A stretch of DNA of 64,000 nt from the NCBI GenBank assembly GCA_015060245.1, contig SUYU01000008.1:62001-126000 (forward strand), in the 5' to 3' direction. Position 1 is the stretch's first letter. Each line of letters starts with the position of its first letter. A program made the translations under genes and the position numbers. The DNA comes from Bacteroidales bacterium (GTDB lineage Bacteria > Bacteroidota > Bacteroidia > Bacteroidales > UBA932). This document shows positions 35,443 through 44,538 of this stretch, piece after piece. A model generated the notes under the pieces. That model was not told where the DNA came from. It ran no database searches and saw only the letters and a list, made by a program, of their open reading frames with translations.

Positions 35443-37187
35443 TCAAGAGTGGACATACAGATAAAAGGAGGGAGACAAGGTTGACTGCCATTGCACGGGC
35501 AGTCATCTTCCTGGTCTCCCTTATTCTTTTGTGTGCGCTTGTAATTGAATATGGCTTTCAATTGGATGAGGTTGAAAAAGCGGCAATCAATGCTATCTTC
35601 ACTTTCTCGATATGGTTCTATTTTGTACTATATCTTCTTATTGTCATTTTCAGGAGAAAACAGATAGTAAAGCGCTCTATCATAATGACTGTGTCAATGG
35701 CACTGTTGCTCATTTATGCAATCATTTCCAATCATTTGACCCCTGCATTGCTTGTTTTCTCAATTGTTGAACTCTCAAGGGGAATTGTAAATTTCATTGG
35801 CAAAAAGACAAATCCTGCACTTCTTCTGTCAACAGCATTTCTGGTTATAACGGCTATAGGAACAATTATACTTCTGGTTCCCCGGTCCACACTGCCAGAT
35901 GTGAGGCTTTCAGTGGCAGATGCACTGTTTGTCTCAACAAGTGCCCTCTGTGTAACCGGACTTTCACCGGTCGACATCTCCTCAACTTTTACTGTAGCCG
36001 GACAAACAGTTATCCTTTTTCTAATTCAAATTGGGGCATTGGGGGTAATGACCATAACAAGTGCCTTTGCGCTCTTCTTTATGGGAGAAACCTCTATCAT
36101 CAACCAGTTTGCCTTACGTGATGTTGTTGGCTCTGACACCTTCTCCTCATTGATATCAACCCTTCTCTATATCCTTGGTTTTACTTTTGCAATTGAGACT
36201 GCAGGTTTTTTCTCCATATGGCTCTCAATACACAACACTTTAGGGATGAGTGTGGGAGAGGAACTCTTCTTTTCTGCTTTCCACTCAATATCTGCATTCT
36301 GTAATGCCGGTTTTTCAACTCTTGGCGGAAATTTAGGCAATCCAGCACTTATACATGGGCATAATATCTTCTATTTGACAATATCCATATTGGTCATATT
36401 TGGCGGAATAGGTTTTCCTACAATGGTCAATCTTGCCAATATAATTATGAATATCATGCGCAGAATCTTCAAATCAGCCCTCTTAAAGAGTTCAACAAGC
36501 GTGAAATTCAGTCATCTTGAAAATCTGAATACCCGCATTGTGCTTGATGCTACCCTCTTTCTGATCATTGGCGGAACAATCATCATTGCCCTTCTTGAAT
36601 GGAATGGCGCTTTTGCCGAGATGACCACCTCCGGCAAACTTGTACACTCTTTTTTCAATTCAGTGTCGCCCAGAACTGCAGGATTCAATTCAGTAGACCT
36701 CACTCTCTTTTCTCCACTTTCAATAATTTTCTATACACTTTTGATGTGGATAGGGGGTGCATCCCAATCTACAGCAGGTGGAGTAAAAGTCAATACCATA
36801 ATGGTTGCAGTTGCAAATTTCCGTTCAATCCTTAAGGGCAGGGAGAGTATTGTACTCTACAACCGTGAGATTGACGCTTACAGTGTCAAACGAGCAAGTG
36901 CAATTATCTTCGGTTCTCTTGCGACCATTTTCATCTTCTGGATTGCCCTGATTGTTGCTGAACCGCAACTACGGCCATACAAACTTTTTTTTGAGGTAGT
37001 TTCCGCAATCAGTACCGTAGGGTCTACGCTTGATGTAACTCCAATGTTAGGGACAGTTGGCAAATTGCTCATATCACTTCTCATGTTCATTGGAAGGGTT
37101 GGGCTCATGACTGTACTTATGAGTCTTATGCACAATGGCAGAAAGTTGTCATATAAATATCCTGTTGAAAAGGTTATCATAAACTGA
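35436..37187 (+). CDS. TrkH/KtrB-family potassium uptake channel subunit
   Basis: The 583-residue membrane protein has the four-fold pore-loop pattern: STSALCVTGLSPVD, FCNAGFSTLGG, SPRTAGFNSVDL and SAISTVGSTLD, each with the central Gly of the K+ filter. The first 90 residues are an N-terminal extension with three hydrophobic helices. It imports K+ in the inner membrane and works with the KtrA/TrkA-like protein encoded downstream. A TTG near 35480 with GGAGG upstream is a possible alternate start, but the ATG at 35436 is used here. Confidence 0.9.
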   Translation: MTIKSGHTDKRRETRLTAIARAVIFLVSLILLCALVIEYGFQLDEVEKAAINAIFTFSIWFYFVLYLLIVIFRRKQIVKRSIIMTVSMALLLIYAIISNHLTPALLVFSIVELSRGIVNFIGKKTNPALLLSTAFLVITAIGTIILLVPRSTLPDVRLSVADALFVSTSALCVTGLSPVDISSTFTVAGQTVILFLIQIGALGVMTITSAFALFFMGETSIINQFALRDVVGSDTFSSLISTLLYILGFTFAIETAGFFSIWLSIHNTLGMSVGEELFFSAFHSISAFCNAGFSTLGGNLGNPALIHGHNIFYLTISILVIFGGIGFPTMVNLANIIMNIMRRIFKSALLKSSTSVKFSHLENLNTRIVLDATLFLIIGGTIIIALLEWNGAFAEMTTSGKLVHSFFNSVSPRTAGFNSVDLTLFSPLSIIFYTLLMWIGGASQSTAGGVKVNTIMVAVANFRSILKGRESIVLYNREIDAYSVKRASAIIFGSLATIFIFWIALIVAEPQLRPYKLFFEVVSAISTVGSTLDVTPMLGTVGKLLISLLMFIGRVGLMTVLMSLMHNGRKLSYKYPVEKVIIN

Positions 37188-37338
37188 AGAATTGTCGAAT
37201 AGGAGAGACGTAATACTGTTTTATTGTGCTCTTTTTCATTGGTGAGCAGTTTTGCAAATCTCCAAGATGAGTTGCCCCTCTTTCCTGTAAACTTATCAAT
37301 TATGAAGGTTGTTTAACTTATAGTTGAATGTATAAAAT

Positions 37339-37749
37339 ATGAAAGTACTTGTTATAGGTTTGGGCGAGTTTGGCCGTACAATTGCCGAAGAACTTACAGA
37401 TCTCTCTGTGGAGGTAGTGGGGATAGACTATGATGAAACAGTCATAAACTCTATCAAAGAACGAATATCATTTGCCTACATCATGGATGCCACCAGGCAA
37501 GATGCCCTGCTTGAACTCCCTCTTAAAGAGATGGATTGTGCCATCGTTGCAATTGGGAGGAGCATGGAGAGTTCCCTGCGCATTGTAGCGGCACTGAAGG
37601 AGAACGGTCTTGAAAAGATTTATGCAAGGGCAATTGATTCTACACACTGCTCAATACTCAAAGCCATGAGTATTGAGAATATATTGGAGCCCGAAAAATT
37701 GGCGGCCAAGGCTTATGCCCGTGATGTAAATGTGATTCATGTTGTCTGA
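37339..37749 (+). CDS. Short KtrA/TrkA-like potassium channel regulator (RCK_N only)
   Basis: The 136-residue protein opens with a Rossmann NAD-binding fold (MKVLVIGLGEFGRTIAEEL, VVGIDYDE, DATRQDALLEL, CAIVAIGRS, RAIDSTHCSIL). The C-terminal RCK_C domain of typical KtrA (about 220 residues) is missing; the frame ends naturally with HVV-stop. It should sit on the cytoplasmic face of TrkH. Either it works as an RCK_N ring or it is a truncated remnant. Follows trkH by 151 bases. Confidence 0.8.
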   Translation: MKVLVIGLGEFGRTIAEELTDLSVEVVGIDYDETVINSIKERISFAYIMDATRQDALLELPLKEMDCAIVAIGRSMESSLRIVAALKENGLEKIYARAIDSTHCSILKAMSIENILEPEKLAAKAYARDVNVIHVV

Positions 37750-37765
37750 TATGATAAATATAGCC

Positions 37766-37773
37766 TATATTTG
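37766..37773 (+). promoter_or_regulatory. -7 box of the rhodanese gene
   Basis: TATATTTG is an exact TAnnTTTG match, 22 bases before the rhodanese ATG. TTGT at 37742-37745, 20 bases upstream, is a partial -33 element. Confidence 0.55.
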
Positions 37774-37795
37774 CAATATATAAATCATATCAATC

Positions 37796-38242
37796 ATGAA
37801 AAGAGTTTTTTCAATTCTGGCGCTTTTGCTATTTGTGTCAGCACTTTATGCTTGCGGACAGCGCTCTTCCAAGAATAACGCTCCCGTTGAGCCCGATGAG
37901 CGCATTATCTCTCTAAATTCTGATGATTTTGAGCACGCCTTGTATGCCGAAGATTCAGATGAACTTGTCATTTTACTGGATGTAAGGACTCCACAAGAGT
38001 ATGCCCAGGGCCATCTTAAAGGGGCGATAAACATAGATGTAAAGGAGAAGAAGTTCGTTGACAATGTAATTGAAACCCTCAAAATCAAGGAGGGGAGAAA
38101 TCTGCCGACCATTGCAGTATATTGCAGGAGCGGTGTCAGAAGCGTAAAGGCTGCCAACCTGTTGCTTGAAAAGAAGTGTGCCCAAAAGGTCTATAACCTT
38201 GAAAAAGGCATATTGGAATGGAGAGGGGAGATTGTGCAATAA
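37796..38242 (+). CDS. Rhodanese-domain lipoprotein
   Basis: The 148-residue protein has a lipoprotein signal (MKRVFSILALLLFVSALYACG) with the acyl Cys at about residue 20, and a single rhodanese domain with LLDVRTPQEYAQGHLKGAINID and the active-site loop YCRSGVRS (catalytic Cys). It probably transfers sulfane sulfur at the inner face of the outer membrane or in the periplasm. The gene is monocistronic with its own promoter and is convergent with the RSH gene. Confidence 0.88.
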   Translation: MKRVFSILALLLFVSALYACGQRSSKNNAPVEPDERIISLNSDDFEHALYAEDSDELVILLDVRTPQEYAQGHLKGAINIDVKEKKFVDNVIETLKIKEGRNLPTIAVYCRSGVRSVKAANLLLEKKCAQKVYNLEKGILEWRGEIVQ

Positions 38243-38260
38243 CTCCCCTCAAAGCATTAT

Positions 38261-38280
38261 TCTATTCTATTCTATTCTAT
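38261..38280. repeat. (TCTAT)4 pentanucleotide repeat over the RSH stop codon
   Basis: Four TCTAT units, continuing into ATATC. The RSH stop codon (minus strand TAG at 38272-38274) lies inside the tract, so slippage would change the C-terminal end of the protein. Confidence 0.85.
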
Positions 38281-40146
38281 ATCAATTCTTTGTACTTCTT
38301 CCACTCCCTCAATGGCAGAGATACTCTCGATTGTTGATGTGAGTTCATTCTGTGAATGGATGTTGAAGTCAATTGTGCATGTGACTATATGGTCTTCACA
38401 TTCGGTTGTCAGTTTGTACATTGAGAGGTGTTGCTGTTCGGTAATGCAGTAAATAAGGTCACTCAACAAGTGGTACCTGTCAATTGAGATTATTCTTATT
38501 CTTACCGGATACATGAGGTGTTCATTCTCTTTAAAATCTACTGCAACAATTGAATCTCCAAGTTGGGATGCAAGCCTGATTGCAACAGGGCAGTTTCTGC
38601 GGTGAATCGTAATTGATTCGTCCTGAGCCTTGAATCCAATCACCTCATCTCCAGGAATAGGGTGGCATTTGTCACATCTTTTATATCCTATCCTCTCTTT
38701 TGCCGACAGGTAGTGTCTGATGCTCTTTATGGCTTTATATGTAGATACCGATTTAAGCCAATGCTCTTCGGGCTCAACATTTTGATTTGTGATTACCTCT
38801 ATGCAGTCTCCTCTTTTCAGTACAGTCTTGATTGAGGCAAGACGCCCATTTATTCTGGCATATTGCGCGTGGTCGCCGATTTCGCTGTGTATATCATATG
38901 CAAAGTCAAGCACTGTGGCATTCTTTGGAAGTATTATACCCTTTCCGTTAGGTGTAAATACCATTATGTCATCGTTGTAGAATGAGGTTGTTACCCCTTC
39001 CATGAACTCTACATCCTTTGTGTGGTCTGCAGCATCCTTAAGTATTGACTTGAATTTCTCAAGCCAGTGCCTTACGTTCTGTTCAGTTCTTTCGGCTGCA
39101 CATCCCAGCCTTGAATTCCTCAACATCCTTTCAGAAGAGATATGGAACTCTTCCCACTCTCCAAAATCACTCAGAAGTTTTACATGAAAACTCTGATAGC
39201 CGTTCTCCTTTGGCGCATTGATGTAGTTTGATACGCTTCCGGGGCGCTCCTTGAAGGTATCGGTAAGAATTGAGTATATGCGGAGGCTCATGTCCTTTTC
39301 AGAAAGCGGTGCATCATTCGGATAGATGATACGGATGTAGTGTTTGCCTCCCACATGATAATAGTCGCTGTTTGTAGAGTGCATCTTCCTCCAGATATTG
39401 TACGGCATTCTGTAACGCACCTCTGTACGTACTTTTATGTCGTGGCTTGCAAGGAGTGAAGTAATTTTCTGGGTAAATGATTCTATGTATTCCGAGTTGT
39501 TGAGCCTCTCCTCATTGAGGAGTTTCTCGAGTTCTGAATACTCTCTGGGACACCTGTATCTGAAGGAGAGGTTTTCCAGTTCAAGTTTTACATGGTAAAG
39601 GCCAAGCCTGTTTGCCAGTGGTGCATAGAAGTAGTCAGTCTCACCGGCAATCTTCATCTGTTTGTCGGCCCTCATGCTGCTCAGTGTACGCATATTGTGC
39701 ATGCGGTCAGCAAGTTTGATGAGCATTGCCCGTATGTCGTAGTGCACAGATGCAAGCATCTGCCTGTAATTGGCTATCTGCTTGGATTGTTCACTCTTTT
39801 GCTTCTTGTTCTTTGTAACAACACCAACAAGGAATGCCACATCATCTCCGAATCTCTTTTTTATCTCCTCTATTGTGCAGTCTGTGTCCTCCACAACATC
39901 ATGCAAAAATGCCGCAATTACCGGATTTGCACCAAGTTCAAGTTCCTCTGCTATGATGGTTGCCACCGAAATAGGATGAATGATATAGGGATCTCCAGTC
40001 TTACGCTTCTGGCCCTTGTGTGCCTCTGCTGCAAATTCATAAGCACTTCTGATGCGCATCAAGTCTTCTGTACTTACGCGGTTGCGCATTACATCAAAAA
40101 GGTGCTCAACACTCCGGTTTATGCTGTTATAAATGTCATTTTCCAT
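38272..40146 (-). CDS. RelA/SpoT homolog, hydrolase-type with degenerate synthetase domain
   Basis: The frame opens at 40179, but the ATG at 40146 (MENDIYNS) gives a typical start and 624 residues. Order: HD hydrolase (His43, His57, HD at 82-83, KLADRMHNMRTL), synthetase-like region (about 240-350), TGS (about 395-460), zinc-finger-like CxxC (491-494) and ACT. The HD site is intact. In the synthetase region the YDLxAxRI motif has become GGKHYIRI, losing the catalytic Asp, and EVQIRT has become EFHISS, so (p)ppGpp synthesis is probably lost. Likely a SpoT-like hydrolase. Confidence 0.88.
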   Translation of the reverse strand: MENDIYNSINRSVEHLFDVMRNRVSTEDLMRIRSAYEFAAEAHKGQKRKTGDPYIIHPISVATIIAEELELGANPVIAAFLHDVVEDTDCTIEEIKKRFGDDVAFLVGVVTKNKKQKSEQSKQIANYRQMLASVHYDIRAMLIKLADRMHNMRTLSSMRADKQMKIAGETDYFYAPLANRLGLYHVKLELENLSFRYRCPREYSELEKLLNEERLNNSEYIESFTQKITSLLASHDIKVRTEVRYRMPYNIWRKMHSTNSDYYHVGGKHYIRIIYPNDAPLSEKDMSLRIYSILTDTFKERPGSVSNYINAPKENGYQSFHVKLLSDFGEWEEFHISSERMLRNSRLGCAAERTEQNVRHWLEKFKSILKDAADHTKDVEFMEGVTTSFYNDDIMVFTPNGKGIILPKNATVLDFAYDIHSEIGDHAQYARINGRLASIKTVLKRGDCIEVITNQNVEPEEHWLKSVSTYKAIKSIRHYLSAKERIGYKRCDKCHPIPGDEVIGFKAQDESITIHRRNCPVAIRLASQLGDSIVAVDFKENEHLMYPVRIRIISIDRYHLLSDLIYCITEQQHLSMYKLTTECEDHIVTCTIDFNIHSQNELTSTIESISAIEGVEEVQRIDIE

Positions 40147-40198
40147 AGAACAAGTGTAAAAATAGGTCACGAGCCACAAATTTATTAAAAAAAAACTT

Positions 40199-40206
40199 TA
40201 AATTTG
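40199..40206 (+). promoter_or_regulatory. -7 box of the lysA gene
   Basis: TAAATTTG matches TAnnTTTG exactly, 25 bases before the lysA ATG, within an A-rich stretch. Confidence 0.6.
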
Positions 40207-40231
40207 CGCATTAATATTTAAACTAAGGATT

Positions 40232-41395
40232 ATGATTACAAAAAGTGCAATTTCTGCTTTCGAAAGCATTCAAACTCCGTTTTACTATTACGATATTGAT
40301 TTGCTCAACAAAACTTTGGATGAGTATACTTCTTTGATAAAAAAATATAATTATCATGCGCACTATGCTTTGAAGGCTAATGCCGACAGCCGCATTTTGT
40401 CAATCATTCAAAAGGCCGGTTTGGGTGCAGACTGTGTGAGCGGTAATGAGGTTGCATTGGCAATCAAATCCGGTTTCTCTCCAGACAAAGTGGTTTATGC
40501 GGGAGTAGGAAAATCTGACAAGGAGATCAAGACTGCCCTTAAAGCAGGCATCTTCAGTTTCAACTGTGAGTCTGTTCCTGAGATTAAGATCATCAATGAT
40601 TTTGCCGCTTCAATGGGCAAGACTGCAAGAATATCACTAAGGGTAAATCCTGATATTGATGCACATACTCACAAGTATATCAGCACAGGAAGAAAAGAGG
40701 ACAAGTTCGGTATCAGCCCATGGATGTTTGAGAGTGTTGCAGAGTTGTTCAAGTCTTGCAAGAACATTGAGTTGGTTGGACTTCACTTCCATGTAGGTTC
40801 ACAGATTACAGACTTGGGCGTATTCAAACTTCTTTGCGAGAAGGTAGCCGAGTTGCAGCAGTGGTTCACAGACAGAGATTTCTTCATTCCTAACTTGAAC
40901 CTTGGTGGAGGTCTTGGTGTTGATTACCAGAACCCTAATGAAAACCCTATTGCCAACTTCAAGGATTACTTTGAAGTAATCAACAAGAACCTTGTTGTAA
41001 AACCTGGACAGAATGTTCACTTTGAACCGGGCAGAGCGATTGTTGCCCAGTGTGGTCACCTTATCTCAAGAGTATTGTATGTGAAGATTGGCCAGCGCAA
41101 GAAATTTGCCATTTTGGATGCAGGTATGAATGACCTTATCCGTCCTGCTTTGTATCAGGCACACCATGCAATTGAGAACCTCACTTCAGAGAAACGCAGG
41201 ATGAGATATGACGTTGTTGGTCCTGTTTGCGAGTCAAGTGACAAGTTCGGAACAAACATCATGTTGCCGCAGACACAACGCGGTGACATCATCGCTATCC
41301 ATACAGCAGGTGCATATGGTCAGGTTATGGGTATGAAGTATAACCAGAGGGATTTGGCTAAAGCTTATTATTCTGACGAAATATGCCAAGGTTAA
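40232..41395 (+). CDS. lysA: Diaminopimelate decarboxylase
   Basis: The 387-residue fold III PLP enzyme has HYALKAN with the PLP Lys at 48, GLHFHVGSQ, NLGGGLGVDY, FEPGRAIVA and a C-terminal CESSDKFG and GAYGQVMGMKYN active-site Cys/Tyr segment. It makes lysine from meso-diaminopimelate. Its last 13 bases overlap the TetR-like gene, so the two are translationally coupled. Confidence 0.95.
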   Translation: MITKSAISAFESIQTPFYYYDIDLLNKTLDEYTSLIKKYNYHAHYALKANADSRILSIIQKAGLGADCVSGNEVALAIKSGFSPDKVVYAGVGKSDKEIKTALKAGIFSFNCESVPEIKIINDFAASMGKTARISLRVNPDIDAHTHKYISTGRKEDKFGISPWMFESVAELFKSCKNIELVGLHFHVGSQITDLGVFKLLCEKVAELQQWFTDRDFFIPNLNLGGGLGVDYQNPNENPIANFKDYFEVINKNLVVKPGQNVHFEPGRAIVAQCGHLISRVLYVKIGQRKKFAILDAGMNDLIRPALYQAHHAIENLTSEKRRMRYDVVGPVCESSDKFGTNIMLPQTQRGDIIAIHTAGAYGQVMGMKYNQRDLAKAYYSDEICQG

Positions 41396-41982
41396 GTTCT
41401 AAAGACAAATACATAAGAGAGATACTGAATCTGTATAAAGAGAAAGGCTTGCGCCTTAATATGGAACAAATTGCAGATTATCTGCATATTACCAAAAAAA
41501 CTCTTTATAACAACTTTGAGAACAAGGAAGATATGATCACTACAGTAGTGGATCATTTCTTCTTTGGTCTTGAAAGGAAGATATTGGACTCTGTTGAAAC
41601 AAGTGAGAATGCCATTGATTCTTTGATCAAGATTGTTGAGATAATAAGGTCGGAGATTGACAACTTGGGGCGTGCACTCATTGATGACATTTCCAGTGAG
41701 AGCATAGACATGTTTGAACACAGCAACCGCTCAAGTTTTTATTTCAAGGTAATAAAGGATAATCTGGTCAGAGGAATTGAAGAGGGTTTTTACAGAACCG
41801 ATATAGATATTGAATATTGTACAATTTTCTACACCTCAGCAATTGAACTTTTCTACAAGAAAGGTCATACACAGAGGTTTATAAAAAACTCCAGCAAATA
41901 CCACTCGGAATTGGTAAGGCATCATCTCTATTCCATTGTGCGGTCAGATAAGTTGGATATATTGGAATCATATTTAAAGTAA
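41383..41982 (+). CDS. TetR-family transcriptional regulator
   Basis: The 199-residue protein has a TetR HTH (RLNMEQIADYLHITKKTLYNNFENKEDMI) and an all-helical ligand-binding domain. It overlaps lysA by 13 bases and is followed by ffh after three bases, so it shares a transcript with them. Its target cannot be inferred. Confidence 0.85.
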   Translation: MPRLSSKDKYIREILNLYKEKGLRLNMEQIADYLHITKKTLYNNFENKEDMITTVVDHFFFGLERKILDSVETSENAIDSLIKIVEIIRSEIDNLGRALIDDISSESIDMFEHSNRSSFYFKVIKDNLVRGIEEGFYRTDIDIEYCTIFYTSAIELFYKKGHTQRFIKNSSKYHSELVRHHLYSIVRSDKLDILESYLK

Positions 41983-41985
41983 TAT

Positions 41986-43323
41986 ATGTTTGAGAATTTA
42001 ATTGATAAGTTAGAGAGTTCGTTCAAACTTCTCAAGGGAGAGGGTAAGATTACGGAAATTAATGTAGCGGAGACTCTTAAAGATATAAGAAAGGCTCTTC
42101 TTGATGCCGATGTCAGTTACAAGATTGCCAAAAAGTTCTGTGACGATGTAAAACAGATTGCAATGGGCCAGGATGTGCTCAAATCTGTCAAGCCAAGCCA
42201 GATGATGGTCAAGATAGTTCATGACGAGTTGACTAAACTGATGGGTTCCGAGGCTACCGACATCAATATAAAAGGTACACCGGGCATTGTGCTTGTAGCA
42301 GGTCTTCAGGGTTCCGGTAAAACTACTTTCTCCGGTAAACTCGCATTGAACTGCAAGTCAAAGAGAGGGCTGAAGGTAATGTTGGTTGCAGGTGACGTAT
42401 ATCGTCCTGCGGCTATTGAGCAGTTGAAGGTGCTAGGTTCACAGATTGGTGTTACTGTTTATACTGAAGAGGGGTCAATGGATCCTGTGTCAATTGCCAA
42501 CAATGCTATAAAGGTAGCAAAGAATGAGGGATACTCACTTGTCATCATAGATACAGCAGGACGTCTTGCCGTTGATGAGCAGATGATGAATGAGATTGAG
42601 GCAATCAAGAAAAGCGTAAACCCTACAGAGACACTTTTTGTAGTTGACTCAATGACTGGTCAGGACGCAGTTGAGACTGCAAAGGCTTTCAATGATAGAT
42701 TGGACTTTGATGGCGTAGTACTTACCAAACTTGACGGTGATACCAGAGGCGGTGCGGCACTCTCAATCAGGGCGGTTGTGAACAAGCCTATCAAGTTTGC
42801 AAGTTCCGGTGAAAAGATGGAGGCTTTGGATGTATTCCATCCAAAACGTATTGCTGACCGTATCTTGGGTATGGGTGACGTTGTTTCACTCGTAGAAAAG
42901 GCACAGGAGCAGTTTAATGAGGAGGAGGCAAGAAAACTCCAGAAAAAACTCATTAAGGACCAGTTTACTCTCTCTGATTTCTATGACCAGATTCAGCAGA
43001 TCAAGAAGATGGGTAATATCAAGGATCTTGCCTCAATGTTGCCAGGTATGGGCAAGATGCTTAAGGATGTTGATATAGACAACTCTGCTTTCAAGGGCAT
43101 TGAGGCAATCATTCTTTCAATGACTCCTTATGAGAGAAACAATCCTTCAATCATTAACGGCAGCAGACGCAGACGTATTGCAGAGGGTAGTGGTACAACT
43201 GTAGTTGAGGTAAACAGGCTGCTCAAACAGTTTGAGGATACCCGCAAAATAATGAAGACCATGGCAGGAGGCGGGGCGCAGAAAGCAATGCGTGCCATGG
43301 GTGCATTTAAAAGGAGAAGGTAA
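41986..43323 (+). CDS. ffh: Signal recognition particle protein Ffh
   Basis: The 445-residue GTPase has N, G and M domains: P-loop GLQGSGKTTFSGKLA, IDTAGRL, TKLDGDTRGG and a C-terminal M domain ending KAMRAMGAFKRRR. It binds 4.5S RNA and signal sequences for co-translational membrane targeting. It is downstream of a TetR gene in a lysA-tetR-ffh-folD run. Confidence 0.95.
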   Translation: MFENLIDKLESSFKLLKGEGKITEINVAETLKDIRKALLDADVSYKIAKKFCDDVKQIAMGQDVLKSVKPSQMMVKIVHDELTKLMGSEATDINIKGTPGIVLVAGLQGSGKTTFSGKLALNCKSKRGLKVMLVAGDVYRPAAIEQLKVLGSQIGVTVYTEEGSMDPVSIANNAIKVAKNEGYSLVIIDTAGRLAVDEQMMNEIEAIKKSVNPTETLFVVDSMTGQDAVETAKAFNDRLDFDGVVLTKLDGDTRGGAALSIRAVVNKPIKFASSGEKMEALDVFHPKRIADRILGMGDVVSLVEKAQEQFNEEEARKLQKKLIKDQFTLSDFYDQIQQIKKMGNIKDLASMLPGMGKMLKDVDIDNSAFKGIEAIILSMTPYERNNPSIINGSRRRRIAEGSGTTVVEVNRLLKQFEDTRKIMKTMAGGGAQKAMRAMGAFKRRR

Positions 43324-43335
43324 AATTATCATACA

Positions 43336-44214
43336 ATGACAACACGTATTTTAGACGGCAAGTTTGCATCAGAAAAGATCAAACAGGAGATAGCAAAAGA
43401 AGTTCAGTCCATTAAGGATAATGGAGGCAAGTGTCCACATTTGGCTGCTATACTTGTAGGCAATGATGGAGCAAGCCAGACGTATGTTGGTAATAAGGAG
43501 CGTTCTTGTCATCAGGTCGGGTTTGATTCGACCGTACTCAAATTTGAGGATACAATTACTGAGAGTGAGTTGCTTGAGGTAATTGACAACTTGAACAATG
43601 ATGCCAATATTGATGGCATTATTGTGCAACTTCCTCTTCCGTCTCACATAAATGAGAACAAGATTATTTGGGCAATAGATCCAAAGAAGGATGTAGACGG
43701 TTTTCATCCGGCAAATGTCGGTAAAATGACTTTGGGCTTGCCATCTCTTTTACCTGCTACTCCGTCTGGAATAATAAAGTTGCTTGAGATATACGGCATA
43801 GAAACAGCAGGAAAAAATTGTGTAATTATCGGTAGAAGCAATATTGTGGGCAGGCCATTGGCAAACCTCTTGTCGCATAAGGGCAAATATGCAGATTGTA
43901 CTGTTACATTGTGCCACAGCCAGACCAAAAATATTGAAGAGTATACCCGTAATGCCGATATTGTTGTTGCTGCGCTTGGAAGCCCAGGATTCCTTAAGGC
44001 TGACATGATAAAGGTGGGTGCTATAGTTATAGATGTGGGAATTACAAGAATTCCTGATCCAACTAAAAAGAGTGGCTACAGACTTTCAGGTGATGCAGAT
44101 TATGAGAGCGTTGCTCCTAAATGCTCCTGGATAACACCCGTTCCGGGCGGTGTCGGTCCAATGACAATTGTCTCACTCCTGAGCAATACACTCCAAAGTG
44201 CTAAAGAAAAATAG
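43336..44214 (+). CDS. folD: Methylenetetrahydrofolate dehydrogenase / methenyl-THF cyclohydrolase
   Basis: The 292-residue protein has the FolD motifs: ILVGNDGASQTYVGNKERSC, with the active-site Lys in GNKE, IIVQLPLP, DPKKDVDGFHP and the NADP loop IGRSNIVGRPLA, ending TPVPGGVGPMT. It interconverts 5,10-methylene- and 10-formyl-THF in one-carbon metabolism. A strong terminator follows. Confidence 0.95.
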   Translation: MTTRILDGKFASEKIKQEIAKEVQSIKDNGGKCPHLAAILVGNDGASQTYVGNKERSCHQVGFDSTVLKFEDTITESELLEVIDNLNNDANIDGIIVQLPLPSHINENKIIWAIDPKKDVDGFHPANVGKMTLGLPSLLPATPSGIIKLLEIYGIETAGKNCVIIGRSNIVGRPLANLLSHKGKYADCTVTLCHSQTKNIEEYTRNADIVVAALGSPGFLKADMIKVGAIVIDVGITRIPDPTKKSGYRLSGDADYESVAPKCSWITPVPGGVGPMTIVSLLSNTLQSAKEK

Positions 44215-44227
44215 AGCAAATCTTCTG

Positions 44228-44254
44228 AAGGGCGTCATTTTGACGCCCTTTTTT
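44228..44254 (+). terminator. Terminator after folD
   Basis: AAGGGCGTCA (44228-44237) and TGACGCCCTT (44241-44250), a perfect 10-bp stem with a TTT loop, followed by T residues to 44254. Confidence 0.9.
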
Positions 44255-44278
44255 CTATTATTTTCTCTGAAAATTTGG

Positions 44279-44286
44279 TATATTTG
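44279..44286 (+). promoter_or_regulatory. -7 box of the DUF4492-cydAB unit
   Basis: TATATTTG matches TAnnTTTG exactly, immediately after the folD terminator and 43 bases before the DUF4492 ATG. A -33 TTTG is not apparent. Confidence 0.6.
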
Positions 44287-44328
44287 CGCATAAGCCGTTC
44301 TATTTTGTTACATCATAAAACTCCTGCC

Positions 44329-44532
44329 ATGAATATTTTCAGACGTATATACAATTTTTACTATGAGGGTTTCAGGGATATGACTGTGGGCAAAACCCTT
44401 TGGCTTCTTATTATTGTAAAACTGTTTGTAATGTTTGTAATTCTCAAACTCTTTTTCTTCCAGAGTCAACTGGGAAAATATGAGACTCAGCAGGAGAAGA
44501 GCGGCGCAGTAATTGAAAATCTTCTAAAATAA
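44329..44532 (+). CDS. DUF4492 small membrane protein
   Basis: The frame opens at 44275, but the ATG at 44329 gives the family start MNIFRRIYNFYYEGFRDMTVG. The 67-residue product has one hydrophobic helix (LWLLIIVKLFVMFVILKLFF) and a charged C-terminal tail. The family characteristically precedes cydA in Bacteroidales; here it is six bases upstream of it. It may be an accessory of cytochrome bd oxidase. Confidence 0.85.
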   Translation: MNIFRRIYNFYYEGFRDMTVGKTLWLLIIVKLFVMFVILKLFFFQSQLGKYETQQEKSGAVIENLLK

Positions 44533-44538
44533 TAGACT

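Noticed and set aside
40147-40179. RSH start at 40179 (MWLVTYFYTCS)
   Set aside because: The extra 11 residues do not resemble the family start, while the ATG at 40146 does.
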